Below are positions 47,200-60,004 of a stretch of 64,000 nucleotides of DNA, piece by piece. A model generated the notes under the pieces. It was not told the origin of the DNA. It saw nothing but the letters and a program-made list of their open reading frames with translations, and searched no databases. The translations under genes and the position numbers were made by a program. The stretch is from Elmis aenea (taxonomy: Eukaryota; Arthropoda; Insecta; Coleoptera; Elmidae). Where the stretch lies: NCBI GenBank assembly GCA_947652605.1, contig OX393577.1:33297466-33361465 (forward strand). Reading direction: 5' to 3'. Position 1 is the stretch's first letter. Each line of letters opens with the position of its first letter.

Positions 47200-48270
47200 G
47201 CTTTAAATTTAGTACACCGTGTATGCAGCTTACATTCCAACAATGTGTATTCGACAACAAGGATTTTTTGCTTCTGTAACGGTCAAATTTGCCAAAACGA
47301 AAACTTATGTTACAATTACAATATTAAATTATTCACAGTACTTGAGAAGTAGTTAAATTTAAAGAATAATTGAAATTAGCAATACAAATCTCAATATGAT
47401 TTTTTAACACTATACAAATACACAACCGTTTTTAACTTCCAATTTTCAACGATAAATCCAAATGGTTAAAACTTGGGCGTATTTAAATTTTTTTGCGCAA
47501 TTACTTAAATAACTTTGTGCACAAAAAGTGAACACAACAAAAAAAAAACTTTTTTGAAACAGGTCCTACTTCTCAAAATAAAATTCTGCTGTTATTATTT
47601 AGTAACTTTCAAAATTCGGACCCTAATTCCTACAGGGACTATACGTAAATATATATTTTTTTAAATTTAAATTGAAAGATTACCAATTAAAATATTTTAA
47701 TTCTATGAACCAATTTGCTAATGATTAATGGCGTGGTGAGGCAAACACCAAGCGACATATCGGCTACCTTCTTTTAGGTTTGTTGGTCATCGTCTTTTAA
47801 GTCGTCTATCGTTGCATACTGTCCGGTAATAGCAATGTTTGCAATAGGGCGTTTGTATGGTTTTTGAGTTTTTGGTGATGCTTTTTTTTTCAAGGATAAC
47901 TTTCTGGAGAAAGGAAATGTTGAGGTCCGTATGAAGTGTTATATAAGTGCTTATAAATATAGTTGGAAAATGTAAGATTGGATGTAAATACATCTATATC
48001 TTGGCTGATGTTAAACGATTTTAAGGAGTTTAATTTGTTGTCCTACAGTTTACATAATTATTGTAATATGGTTATAATATAAAGTATAATTGTAGATTGT
48101 AGGAACAATAACAATATCTGACAATAAATTTATAAAACTTTTTAAATAGATTTATCAGTACATAACAAATTATCTCTGATTCTAAAACAAAATTGTTATG
48201 TTGCAAACTCTTTCCAATTTCTTTCACGAACAAATACTGCTTTAGGAAGAGACGATAGACTTATACAGAA
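47200..48270. other. AT-rich non-coding DNA
   Basis: A less AT-rich patch at about 47725-47830 has no recognised motif. Nothing is supported. Confidence 0.35.
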
Positions 48271-48279
48271 AGACGATTA

Positions 48280-48360
48280 ACCACCACGTAACATGGGTAA
48301 CTTTGTTGCTATAAGAGTTAAAGAGTCAGTTAAATGAGCAAAGTTGGGCAGAATAACAAA
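48280..48360. mobile_element. Fragment of a CATGGGTAACTTTGTT fold-back family
   Basis: ACATGGGTAACTTTGTTGCT and GAGCAAAGTTGGGCAGAA match in inverse the segment at about 50425-50510, the end of another element copy. Only one arm fragment remains. Confidence 0.45.
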
Positions 48361-48479
48361 GTAAGTTAAATGATGTCTAAAAAAGTTTATCTGTTTGTCA
48401 ACTTTTAATTTTTTGAGAAAACTGTTTAAAAGCTTCATATTTATTCCCTTAAACATCATAGCAAGTAATTTTTATGAAC

Positions 48480-49940
48480 TAATTCATTATTTTAAATATT
48501 CTTTGCAAATACGTACACATACATCAATGACCTAATATGTATTAAAGTAAATAAATGCAAACATTTAGTTTGTACAGAGCATTCAATGATTTTTTAAACA
48601 TTTACTGATTGACTTCTTGTAATCAAAAACTACTAAAACTAATTTAACCTATTCTCTGACTTTAATATAAAAAAGTATGCCAAATAATGTGGTAGATAAT
48701 TGTCACCCTGTGTATGTAAAAGAATGCATAAAAATATGTTTAGGTAAAATTATATTTAAAATAGTAAATGTAGGTATTTATTTTTATTAATTTTTAGTGT
48801 TTGGTAATAGTGAGACTTAACTAACTGATTTGAAACAAGTATTCTATTGAAATTTCTTTATCACAATTTTCTATAGTGAAGTAGGGTAGGAATTCGGATA
48901 ATTAAAATAAATGCATCATTGAATTTCTTTACACACGAAAAGCAATTGAATCAGGCCTCCACTTCTTTTGTAGCAATAAAAGTTTTTAGCGACGATTTTC
49001 TTTTATCGCTCTTCAAAGTGCGTCATTTTAGTCACCAAGATCGGTTTAATAAAGGTGCCTTATATCAAAAGCCGAGAAATGTTAATACAAGTATTTTCCG
49101 TAAAATAAAATTAAAAACCTGCTACATTTTTCATTTACAGGCTATACATGTAAATACTTTTTTAAGCTAATAATGATTTCGCAATACCATCAGCATCAGA
49201 ACGAAACGATGTATTATACTTAATAATTATTTGCTTAAGTTGTAGACATGTAGACAATTATAGGATTTTGAACATTTACGCTATAAAATGTGGGAAGTTA
49301 AATTTGTTGATTACATAAGGTATGTCTTAGTAAAATAAATATATTCAGAAGTAGCGCACTCAATAAATAAACTCAGTTATTCATATCCTTGATTGAGTAC
49401 GTTGATTGACGCTATCGTACCTATTTTACAACTAAGAATTACCGGAGGCAAATCCTTGTCCCACCTATATGTACTATATATTTGTATAGTTTCCGTTAAG
49501 AATGTAACATAAAATATAAAATAACTTGTTATTGTCACAGCAATGTTAAAGGTGGTAACAAAAAAATCAATTAAACTAATTAGGTACATCGCCTTGTAGG
49601 TATTTATTGCACATATGCATAAACGGAATATTCGAATTTCAATCTAAATCATGGCTAACTTTCAATTAATAGATAACAAACTAAAGACTAAGGAGGTTAT
49701 TCTCTTTATGGAAATGTTATAATATATTCGTTTCTGAAAATTTTTTTGCTACCGACAGACAATAATCCTGAAACTGGTTTAGCAATTCTATAAGGGATCA
49801 TTACAAAACAGAAGCGACTTTTACTTATTTGCATTAATTGATAATTTAATTTTATTTAAATTTAATAATTTGTTTTTGTGTGGTATTTGATTCTAAGTTG
49901 ACGCATTTTTAATCATAAAATAAAATTATTGCAATGTATA
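48480..49940. other. AT-rich non-coding DNA
   Basis: A plus-strand ORF at 48919-49170 starts only at TTG and shows no recognisable motif. Nothing is supported. Confidence 0.35.
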
Positions 49941-49948
49941 GTTTTAAT

Positions 49949-50707
49949 CAGGGTGGATAAAAATATTAAAAATCATGTTTTTTTTTTTTAAGTCAAAAAA
50001 ATTGATTTATTTGATTTAAATCAGATTTTTTTGATTTAAATCAAATGTACCATATTATCGAATTTAGTAACAATTTTGGTTTTTGTCAAATTTTAAGAAA
50101 AGTAATAAAAATTGATATGACACCCATAAATTTTTGAAATCAGAAAAAAATGAGCTCTTTAATAAACTCATGGCCAACTATGATTGCCATTTTAAAAAAA
50201 GCAAATTTGGCTTATATCTCAAAAACCGAGTGTGCCATGACTTTTAAGATATTTTTTCTTATTTTACGTACAATTATTTACAGGAATCATTTTACAGTTT
50301 GTTATACCGTAGGTGTCTATGGAATTATTTAACATTGAAAAAATCGCCTGTTTTTAGTGTTTTCAGAATATTTAAAAAAGTTGAAGGTGTAGGTGAAATG
50401 TCAAAATGGCATTAAATTTGAATTGAAATTCTGCCCAACTTTGCTAATTTAACCGACCATGTAACTCTTATAATAACAAAGTTACCCATGCAACACATCA
50501 TGTAGATTATGGCCACCTTGTGTTTCTTTTTTTATTTGAGAAAATATAATTTTGTTTTATTATAAATATCTTACTGTACTCATGTAATCAGTGACTTAAA
50601 TTGATGATTTAAAAATAAATCATGTGATTTTAAAAACAAAATCACTCGATATAAATCATGATTTAAATCGTGATTTAAATCAATTGATTTAAATCTGCTC
50701 AACCCTG
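49949..50707. mobile_element. hAT-type element, GATTTAAATC-word family
   Basis: It starts CAGGGTGGATAAAAATATT and ends AAATCTGCTCAACCCTG, flanked by a perfect 8-bp duplication GTTTTAAT (49941-49948 and 50708-50715). The interior near each end is built of GATTTAAATCA words. The centre carries part of another element ending GGCCACCTTGTG (about 50,400-50,521). Confidence 0.9.
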
Positions 50708-50715
50708 GTTTTAAT

Positions 50716-51276
50716 TGTTCTTGACAAAAAATGTAACAAAGGACTTATTTTAACTTTTGGTTTGAAATTATTAATATTGAACGCAACTAATGCTGTAGTG
50801 TTGTTCTAATTATTGCTCAATATATTATTTATAATTTTGTTTTTTTCGTTTTGGTTATCTAGTATTCAGTTGGATTTACCGATGTTTAATATGTTTGTTT
50901 CTATTGACATTCTTCTAGCGCAAGTACAGTAAACATCAACTTTATTTTTATTGTTTTAACCACTTAAATTTAAATTGGTAGTATTATGTTATTATATTTT
51001 TTAACTTGATAGTATATTTAAAGTATGAAACCATGAAGACTTCACGGTAAGCAGTTTTTATTAGTCTCACTTGGTACAATTCTTTAAACTGAACATATCT
51101 AATTTTGTATAAAATGCTTTTGCTTACAATCTACGAATTGAAGTGTCTTGATGTTTTGACTTTATCATTGTATCAGAGTTAATTCACCTTTCTGTCAAAA
51201 AGTTATAAAACATTGCATTACGTTACGTTTCTATGATATTATAATTGGCAGTATTTTAAACTATAACTGTGACTTG
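50716..51276. other. AT-rich non-coding DNA
   Basis: No supported feature was found. Confidence 0.4.
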
Positions 51277-52576
51277 TACAGGGTGATTGAAATTCGAGTT
51301 TAAGCATGCGGATCTCCCTTATTATAATAGCTAGAATATAGGTTTAAATTCGGCAAAGTTGCTAAGCTTGGTGCTCATTAATAATCCGAAGAGAAATTGG
51401 AGATATCTCAAACGGTATCCGAGAAAATTGGAAAAAATCGGAAAATACGATTTTTGAAAATCGTCTATAACTCCTTTGGAGTATAAAATATTTCCAATCT
51501 GTAAAAACATTGCCTAAGCAACTTTTTAAGCAGCATCGGAGAGTGATCACCAATTTTTTCTAGACCGATGCGTTTTTGTTTTATTACAACCAACTTTATT
51601 TTTTCTTATGGGCGCAATTTTTCTATTTATGAAAAACGCGATATGCTGCGAATTTTTTATTCATTGAAAAGAAATTCGAGTTCTGGACAGCAACATTAAG
51701 AAACGTTTCCGGTTATGTATTGCAGGAGGAAATTTATTTGAACATCTTCTCTAATTTGTTTTTGTTTTTATGTTTTTATGTTACTGTTTAATTTAGTATA
51801 CTGTTCATTTATGTATTGTAATACATTTTTCACATGCTTTGTACGTATTTACCAACTTTCCAACGAACAAAAATATGTGTGGGAGGGTTGTCTTCTTTCT
51901 GGATATGTATCTGCATATCGTTGACTTGACAATACAGAATTTCTTTTCAATGAATAAAAAAATCGCAGCATATCGCGTTTTTCTTCGTTATTGAAGTTCA
52001 TCTTTACGAATTAATAATCTGACAGTAACAGGCTTTCAAAACTTTAAGTTTGTTGATTAGTTGTCATGGAAACAACATAAACTACCATGAACGGCCAGCC
52101 TGATTTATATTTGTTATTATTAAAAACTTATTTTTTAAAATTTGACAATTAATGTAGAAGTAAAATACCATGTGTGATACATCAATGGATTCAGAAAAAT
52201 AAATGCTATTTGATTACCTATGTAAATAGCAAAAATTGCGCCCATAAAAAAAAATAAAGTTGGGAGTAATAAAACAAAAACGCATCGGTCTAGGAAAAAA
52301 TTGTGATCTCTATCCTATGCGGCTTAAAAAGTTGCTTAGGCAATGCTTTTACACATTTAAAATATTTCAAACTCCAAAGGAGTTATAGACGATTTTCAAA
52401 AATCGCATTTTCCGGTTTTTCCCAATTTTCTCGGATACCGTTTGAGATATCTCCAATTTCTCTTCGGATTATTAATGAGCACCAAATTTAGCAACTTTGC
52501 CGAATTTAAACCTATATTCTAGCTATTATAATAAGCGAGACCCCCATGCTTAAACTCGAATTTCAATCCCCCTGTA
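51277..52576. mobile_element. 1.3-kb fold-back element, TACAGGGTGATTGAAATTCG family
   Basis: TA|CAGGGTGATTGAAATTCGAG at the left and CTCGAATTTCAATCCCCCTG|TA at the right, with long complementary arms (for example CAAACGGTATCCGAGAAAAT in one arm and its complement in the other). It is related to, but distinct from, the TGTCCCAAATTCG family. ORFs inside are arm translations. Confidence 0.85.
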
Positions 52577-53403
52577 TAATATCTTAAATGATACTTTTAA
52601 CGAGACGAATTAAAAAAAACTAGTAGGCCGTGAAAAACAAAATCCACACCTATATTATCTAATTCTTTACATGTCATTTGAGGTTTAATTGTCAAAGTCA
52701 AGTTGATTAAAAGCTTATTTATTAATTCTTATAAATAAAGAAAGTGTGGAGAAAATTTAATTACTTTAAGAGAATTTTCGATATTATTTATTACGATTGT
52801 ATAAAGGGTTAAAGCGTTTTGAGTGGAAGAAAAGTTTAGATTCCGCTTTTAGTAAACAAGCGCCTTTGTTGGCGTTTACTGCTGGTATAAAGAATTTGAT
52901 CGTTGAAGGAGTTATGTTTAGTATCACAAAGGGACAGTAGTTCTTCTACTGTTGCTTCGAAGTTGGACATCTTGTAAGTCAGCACCGTTGATCACATGTT
53001 TTGAGCTGGAGAAAAAATCTCTGGATTGAAGGAGAGGTGTCAATTTTCTAATAGAATGGCAGAATCTGTAAAATTGACATCAGGGCACTTTACTTTAGAT
53101 TACAAACATAACATTATTAGTGATGATTAGGTTTCAAAGTGAAACACGAACAAAAAAACTTAGGTTTAAGATTCAATATTTAAGTTAAATGTTTAGTAGT
53201 TATTAAACATTTTTGATTGTGGTTGTAAATGCAATGAGAATTTATATTAAACTATTTCTGTTCGCACAATTTTATTAGTAAAATAATACTTTATAGTGAC
53301 TTAAAAACGGTTAAATAATAAAAAAAGGTCTCCTTAAAATTGTGCAAAATTAGTTACTGCTTTAGTTTAAACGAATCTTTACATTATATAAATAAATCGG
53401 ATT
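52577..53403. other. AT-rich non-coding DNA
   Basis: No supported feature was found. Confidence 0.4.
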
Positions 53404-53411
53404 GTATCAAC

Positions 53412-53724
53412 CAGGGCTGTGGAGTCGGAGTCGGAGTTTAGAAGGAATATCTGGTCAGTGGAGTCGGAGTCGGAGTTGGAAAAAATGTACCGACTCCGAC
53501 TCCGACCCGGGTACAACAAAAAATTGCGAGATGGTCCTTTGCCGCAAAATGTAAGCTCAAATTTTAAATAATTTTTTTATATTTCTTTTTTTTCCCTTAT
53601 ATGTACCTATTACACATCATAAAATGTCTTAGTATTTAATTTTGTCGGAGTCGGAGTCGAACTACTAAAATTATCAGGAGTCGGAGTCGGAGTCGACTTT
53701 TTTTTTACCGACTCCGCAGCCCTG
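53412..53724. mobile_element. hAT-type element, GAGTCGGAGTCGG family
   Basis: It starts CAGGGCTGTGGAGTCGGAGT and ends CGACTCCGCAGCCCTG, flanked by GTATCAAC and GTATCAGC (8 bp, one mismatch). GGAGTC/GACTCC words crowd both ends around an AT-rich centre. Confidence 0.85.
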
Positions 53725-53732
53725 GTATCAGC

Positions 53733-54540
53733 GAATAAATACATGATGGTTAAGAGTTACTTTTTTTTTACTGTTGCTTTGTTAGCGCTCCACGAAAATT
53801 CCATATCATGCAAACATTTTTAGAGAGCTTGCATTTTATTGGATGGGGGTTTTATAAAAAGGACCCACAATATACATATTTTTTACATTGTAAAGCTAAC
53901 AAACATTTGTCTTTAAGTATAAAACGATTTTTTAACATTTCAAAATTTTCTTTTTCAAAGAAATATAAATTTATAGGGTAATGACCTTTAATAAACAATA
54001 AACGATGTATTGTGTGTATGTTTGACAGCCTATAAAAAATAGTTTTCCTAAGGTACTTAATTAATTAATCTAAAGACTTTTTGCTGATAAATTAATTGTT
54101 TTTCCATTTTTGTATGTTATACGTTATTTTGGTAATGTTTTTATCTATCGATTTGCAAATGACTGAAATACAATAAGAGAAATTATATTCAAATTGCTGC
54201 TTTAATGTGCATAGGTCTGAACAGTAGCCGGGATTAATGTGTTTGGATTTATTTTCATGCATGTACCTACACAATGTATTATTATATAGTTAAAGATGAT
54301 CATGTTGATGAGTAAAGAACATAATTTTTAAAAAAGAGGACAACAGTCGGGTAATAACTTAAACACATTGAAAGTATGACAATAAAGTTCCCGTAATATT
54401 CAAATAAAAAATGTAAATGTAAAAACTATGACGCGTTCTCATGAAGTTTAAACCAAACAGAAGAATTTATTTGTTTTCAGGATCCATATTCTCTACATAA
54501 AATTTGTCATGCATAAATTGTTTCTATAGTTCAACTACGA
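53733..54540. other. AT-rich non-coding DNA
   Basis: No supported feature was found. Confidence 0.4.
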
Positions 54541-54547
54541 TTTGAAT

Positions 54548-54661
54548 CAATCCTTCCGCGTCGTAAAACGACGCCCGCTTCTTTCATCGTTTTCAAGGGA
54601 CTCTCCCTTCTCTTGAACCGCTTGTGCCACTCGAGTATGGACGTTCACGAGAAGCATACCT
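54548..54661 (-). pseudogene. mariner transposase N-terminal relic
   Basis: The minus strand reads ILEWHKRF in one frame and then, after a one-base shift, GESLENDERSGRR in another. Together these match the mariner N-terminal block (EWHKRFKEGRESLENDERSGRP). Only about 38 codons survive and no terminal repeats are visible. Confidence 0.65.
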
Positions 54662-54711
54662 CGGTTTATAATTCTTTTTAACATTAAAAACGTTTCTCTT
54701 GCAGTTTTTTA

Positions 54712-54914
54712 GTTTAACCCTAGGGCTCTGCGATAAATCACTAGGGGTTCCGCGACAATTAGTGATCATTATGTAAATGTATTTTTTAGTGTTTAATGTT
54801 TATGATGTAAATATACATGAATGATATATAATAATATTTATGTAGGGATTCCCTGAAACAAGAATATTATTTCAAGGGTTCCGCAAGTGTAAAAAGGTTG
54901 AGAAACGCAGCCTA
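54712..54914. mobile_element. hAT-derived fragment with GGTTGAGAAACGC end
   Basis: GGGGTTCCGCGA and AGGGTTCCGCAAG words lead to AAAAAGGTTGAGAAACGCAG, a common type of hAT terminal sequence. The left end is not identifiable and no target duplication was found. Confidence 0.5.
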
Positions 54915-55067
54915 ACCACTCGAGTAATGTGCTAGTTAACAGTTAAGCATCATAATAGTTACCACTTATGGGCCTATATTACAAAAAAAATCAGGGAATT
55001 TTATTGTCACACTGTGTATAGCATGTTAAAAACACTACGTTAATCTTTTTTATTGGAGTATTACATA

Positions 55068-56261
55068 TACAGGGTGGTCCAAATTCGATGGGATTGCATG
55101 GGTATCTCGGTTAATATTTAAGATAGAGAAAAGGTTAAATTACCAAAAATGTGCAGTTTTTTGAAACAAACTCAGAACCGTTTTCAAAAATATTCTATCA
55201 TTTCCGGTTTTCGAGTTATTGAATAAAACGTGTTTTTTTTGGTCATATTAATAATGTGTCATATCTCCGTTATTGTTGTAAATATCGAAAATATTTATGA
55301 AGATTATTTTTAGACATTTTGATGTTTAATTTAATTATACTAAAAAAAATAATATTACGCTCGCCGTTAAAAAGTTATGACACAAACTTACCTTTTTTTA
55401 AATGGGAGCGATAGTTGGCTATGACCTATTTAATTTCCTTATTTTTTTCTTATTCCAAATATACAAGGGTTAATGTATTTATTTTCAATAATACCCAAGT
55501 TACGAACGTTTTTTAGTTTTTTTTTTTTAAGAAAATCATAGTAGGCTGTGAAAACAAAAAAAAAACAAGGTGTAAAACCTTATAAAACTCGTAGTACAAG
55601 TTACCAACGTTTTTAAATCTGTTGTTGAGATAAACATCAAAAATTTTTTGACATAAGAAAAACAGCAATAAACTACATTACTGCTAATTCCGACTATATC
55701 GTTGTTTTCTTATTTTCATATATTTATAAAACAACAAATTAAAAGGTTTATAAGGTTTTACACTTTGTTTTTTTTTTGTTTTCACAGCCTACTATGATTA
55801 TCTTTAAAAAAAAACTAAAAAACCTTCGTAACTTGAGTATTATTGAAAATAAATACATCAACCCTTATATATTTGGAATGAGAAAAAAATAAGGAAATTA
55901 AATAGGTCATAGCCAACTATCGCTCCTATTTAAAAAAAGGTAAGTTTGTGTCATAACTTTTTAACGGCGAGCGTAAACATTCTTTTTTTAGTATAAACAA
56001 ATTAAACATAAAAATATCTAAAAATAATCTCCATAAATATTTTCGATATTTACAACAATAACGGAGGTATGACACATTATTAATATAACAAAAAAACACG
56101 TTTTATTCAATAACTCGAAAACCGGAAATGATAGAATATTTTTGAAAACGGCTCTGAGTTTGTCTCAAAAAACTGCACATTTTTGGTAATTTAACCTTTT
56201 CTCTATCTTAAATATTAACCGAGATACCCATGCAATCCCATCGAATTTGGACCACCCTGTA
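55068..56261. mobile_element. 1.2-kb fold-back element, TACAGGGTGGTCCAAATTCG family, long form
   Basis: TA|CAGGGTGGTCCAAATTCGAT at the left and ATCGAATTTGGACCACCCTG|TA at the right. The complementary arms extend to a central spacer near 55.65 kb. The inner arm block (TAGTTGGCTATGACCTATTT, and the AGGCTGTGAAAACAAAAA block) is missing from the 23.3 kb copy. Confidence 0.9.
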
Positions 56262-56310
56262 CAGTGCTGCGCAAAAGTATGGAAACAAAAATATATCTAG
56301 AGCGGAAAAC
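56262..56310 (+). mobile_element. Single end of a Tc1-like element
   Basis: CAGTGCTGCGCAAAAGTATG directly follows the TA at the end of the preceding fold-back element and resembles a Tc1-type end. No matching opposite end was found in the window. Confidence 0.4.
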
Positions 56311-57351
56311 GTAGAATATATAGTTAACACATTTCAGTAGTTTAAAATTCGTTAGTTTTTAGTCGCAATCTAAAGTTAACAATTTTTTGTTGGGCCGCAT
56401 TCATTGACGTCCTGAACTCTGGAGCCTAGACCGCGGGTTGGACGAGCTTAATCTAGAACACCATTAACATTACAATGAAATTTGGTATCTGACCGGTATC
56501 GTAAATTCAGGAATCGATGAAAAAATTGAGGTTGCAATATGACTTCCGATTCAACCGAAAACGGTTCAAACTTTAAAATTTTAAATAGAAAACCCTGTAA
56601 ATTTTTATATATTTGGATTTCTCTTCAAAACTTCATTTTTTTTTTTGAAATTATATGGGCCTAAAGTAAATCGTATTCATGAAATTTTAATTTTTATGAA
56701 AATTTTGAGCGATATAGCAAAAATTTTTAACATTTAAAAACTTTGAGGTGGCAGTAGAAATTCGTTTGCAATTTAGATTGGCGATAAATGAATTAACGTT
56801 TTCACAGGCTTCATTTTAAAAACATTATACCGGGCGTTAATAACGCTTGTTTAAACTTCTGAAACTTTAAACATCGATAACAGTCTTATATAAAATTGTA
56901 TTGTCCTGTAAAAACAAATAGTCTGTTTTATATCTCTAATTGATATTATCCAAGATATCGCGAATTTATTGTTAACTATTAACGTAATAACGTAATATTT
57001 TCAAGTAATTTTGGAACAACTGAAAACAAACATGAAAATTATACTTTTATCTTTTTCCTTCGAATTTTTGACATTTTTTTAGAATGAAAATGGTCCGAAA
57101 GGGATATAGAAGGAAGTAGTTAAGACAGCTGCAGAGGTTAGAAGTGAATTAGGAAAAATAACGAATCGGGCAAGTAATAGAAATGTATAAAATAAAGTTT
57201 GAAGCCATCAAAAATTAAATTTAAAAACTAAATACTATTATTTGACGAAAAGTCCGGTCAAGACATGGCGTACTAGTCACACCACACATTAATTAAATAT
57301 GTACTGTTTTTTCCAAACAATATTGTTTATGTTTAGAGAAAGTAAGTAGGG
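56311..57351. other. AT-rich non-coding DNA
   Basis: Possibly the interior of the Tc1-like element starting at 56262, but no transposase motif is readable. Confidence 0.35.
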
Positions 57352-57600
57352 CGACCAACTCTTAATCGGCCAATTTCAGGACACCGACCTTAAAAAATCG
57401 GGACAAAGGTAGGTAATAAATATTTATTTAGGTCAACATCACAATTAAACATTTGAACTGAAACAAAAAAAAAATTAATCATTGGTTCAAAACTAGACTG
57501 GTGCGGAAAAATTTGCATTTTAGACAATAAGTTATCTACAGGAAAATTGAAACGTTCTGCAATATACTTTAAAACATTTTTAAACCACATTATTAACTGA
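57352..57600. mobile_element. Possible hAT end with TAGGGCGACCAACTC
   Basis: TAGGGCGACCAACTCTTAATC followed by CGGGACAAAGG resembles the TAGGCCTACCATACGTCCCGG element at 33982. The opposite end was not found. A 66-codon minus-strand ORF here is not recognisable. Confidence 0.3.
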
Positions 57601-57996
57601 TTTAATCAAATGTTGCTTGGATTTCAGTAACAGTTTTAAGGCATTTGAAACTACAAATATGAAATTTTCGTCAATTCTTTGTGTCAGCGTGGTCTTTAAA
57701 TAGAAATTATTACAAATATTTTAAAACTGGAAATATTAAAAAAAAAAATTATTACTTATTTATTAAAGACTTTTAAAACATTGTGAGAAAAGGTTGGATA
57801 ACAATTTTTTATATTTCTAAAAAACTTTTAAACTAGATGATTGCACAATTTTTTTAGTTTGACATAAAATAAATTTTCATAGCAGGAAGTTTTTTTCAAA
57901 GTATTTCAACTGCTGGGCGTGAAGAAAGCCTACGTGTAGTAACATGTTTAATTAAATAGAATAATAAAACGATAATGACTAATAGATGTAAATAGA

Positions 57997-58384
57997 CACA
58001 ACTTCTTATCGGGACAGGTGGTGAATAAATTTTGGCAATTAAAGAAAACTCTTCATTATTTCCTAGTATTTCGGATGTACTTTATTATTTTATCCTTCTT
58101 CAGAGGTACTAAATGAACATTTATAAAAGTAAACAATTTGAATTTTTAAGTGAAGATATTTTTTCATGTATGTTAAGTTAAGTGTGGTTTACCAAGCATT
58201 CTCGTTTTATGTAAGTAAAATTAGAAATGTAGTTACAAAAAATTGTTCACTTATATCTGTATGTTAGTTTAGTACCTCTGAAGAACGATGAAATAATAAA
58301 GTACATCCGAAATATTACGATATAATGAAGAGTTTTCTTTAATTGCCAAAATTTATTGACCACCTGTCCCGATAAGATGTTGTG
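57997..58384. mobile_element. MITE with ACACAACTTCTTATCGGGAC ends
   Basis: CAACTTCTTATCGGGACAGG at the left and CCTGTCCCGATAAGATGTTG at the right begin arms of about 130 bp (AATTTTGGCAATTAAAGAAA and ATAAAGTACATCCGAAATA pair). The edges are approximate. Confidence 0.75.
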
Positions 58385-59996
58385 TATAATTAAATAAACA
58401 TAAAATGTTGTTAACACATTCGGTTAAACAGAAAATGTCGATAAAAGCTGAACATTAGAGAAACAGAATATTATTTTAAAATATAAAACAGGTAAAAATT
58501 ATGTTTATCAAAAAAAAGCACAGGACTGACACTTTTTAAATTCATGGTAGGTACTTGAACAATATAGATTATTAAAAACAAAAAAACAAAATCAAACAAA
58601 TTTCTAAACAAAATTTAGTTTTTTTTCCTCTAATTTTTAAAAGCTAGCCACCGTTGTCTGATAAAAGTGTTTCTTTATCGAAAACAGTAAGTCTGTATAT
58701 AATATAAAATATAAAATGAGCTCCACTTGTTGCTTTCTCGGCAGGCCCAAATTATCACTAGCGCTAATCTGAATTACTCAATAGAAATATTGATAGATTA
58801 TACATGAGTGTTAGTTTGAGCTTTTAAAATTCCATGTTTTTATAAAAGGATTAAGTTTGTTTGAAAATTTTTAGATGTTGGTGATGCAATCTCTGTAACT
58901 CAGTTCCTCACATAATTTACTCTATTTGCTCATTGTGTACTGTCGATTATAGGTTGTATATTGTTTACATTTTTGTCACTGTACAGTTGACTACAATAAT
59001 TATTACTAATTGTAGTTTACAGCAATAACATGCAAAAAATATTGGTATGTCACCGTTATTGTAATTGTATTATTAGATTATCTTTTTTTGAAGTAACTCA
59101 ACTAAAAAAGCAGTCAAAGCTTGTATGTAATACAAATACAATAAGGACATAAAATTAATAAAAACATGCTAATTGGCTGCTGCATAGATTTTCACGTGTT
59201 TTCTCGCACGTAGTCATTTTTATAACTTTGAATCATGATATAAACAATTTTATCCTTGACATATTTAAGTAAAGCAGTAATTACTTACGATATTAATTTT
59301 TACTGCGGGAACTTTTTGTTCGTTAGCACAGTTTTTTTGGAAATCCCTACACCAAATTGCTCTTGAATATATTAATAACTAGTTTTAGTGATAAGCTGAA
59401 CCTCTTTTTTAATTTAGAATCTTGTTAAAAAACGTGGGTTATGCCATATTATTGGTTCTCGTTTTTTGTTTTCCGGTATTTCCTTTATAAATTAATTAAT
59501 TTTATGTTTTGTATACATTTTGATAAAGTTTGTTCTAAAAATGTATAATAACCGCTAGTTTTTAAATGAAAAAAAGTTTTTGAAATATTCGCAAAAGTAA
59601 AGTGCTTAAAATTTCTTAATAAATAAAAATTGGAATTTGACCGTCAAAATTTAGCCTTACTTTTAGGTTTTAAAGAACTCTTTCCCATAAATTTTGTTGT
59701 ATCTCTTAAAATAAGGACACTTTACTCTGGCGAATATTTCAAAAATCGCTAAAATCTAGTGTCCTATGACTTTATATTGATTTTTTTTCATCTTAAAATT
59801 AGTTTTAGACCATGTACCAACTTTTAACAATAATTTTCTGTGAAATGGACAATAAAGAACTTTTCCCTTTGTTGCAGACTTCATTGGGCTGTAGAACAAA
59901 GAACCTTACCCAACGAATTCAAATTTTGGTTTGTGGTAGAATATGGAACACTTTAAATATAATCTTGATATTAATAAAGTCGATATATCGCAGAAG
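58385..59996. other. AT-rich non-coding DNA
   Basis: A relic similar to the 41.8 kb MITE interior lies at about 59690-59750 (ATCTCTTAAAATAAGG). Nothing else is supported. Confidence 0.4.
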
Positions 59997-60004
59997 GGCG
60001 AGTG

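Noticed and set aside
47725..47993. Possible LINE-like 3' fragment
   Set aside because: The patch is less AT-rich, but no reverse-transcriptase motif, poly-A tail or target duplication could be seen.
57390..57590. 66-codon minus ORF near the TAGGGCGACC end as a hAT transposase fragment
   Set aside because: No conserved hAT block could be identified; only the nearby end resembles hAT.
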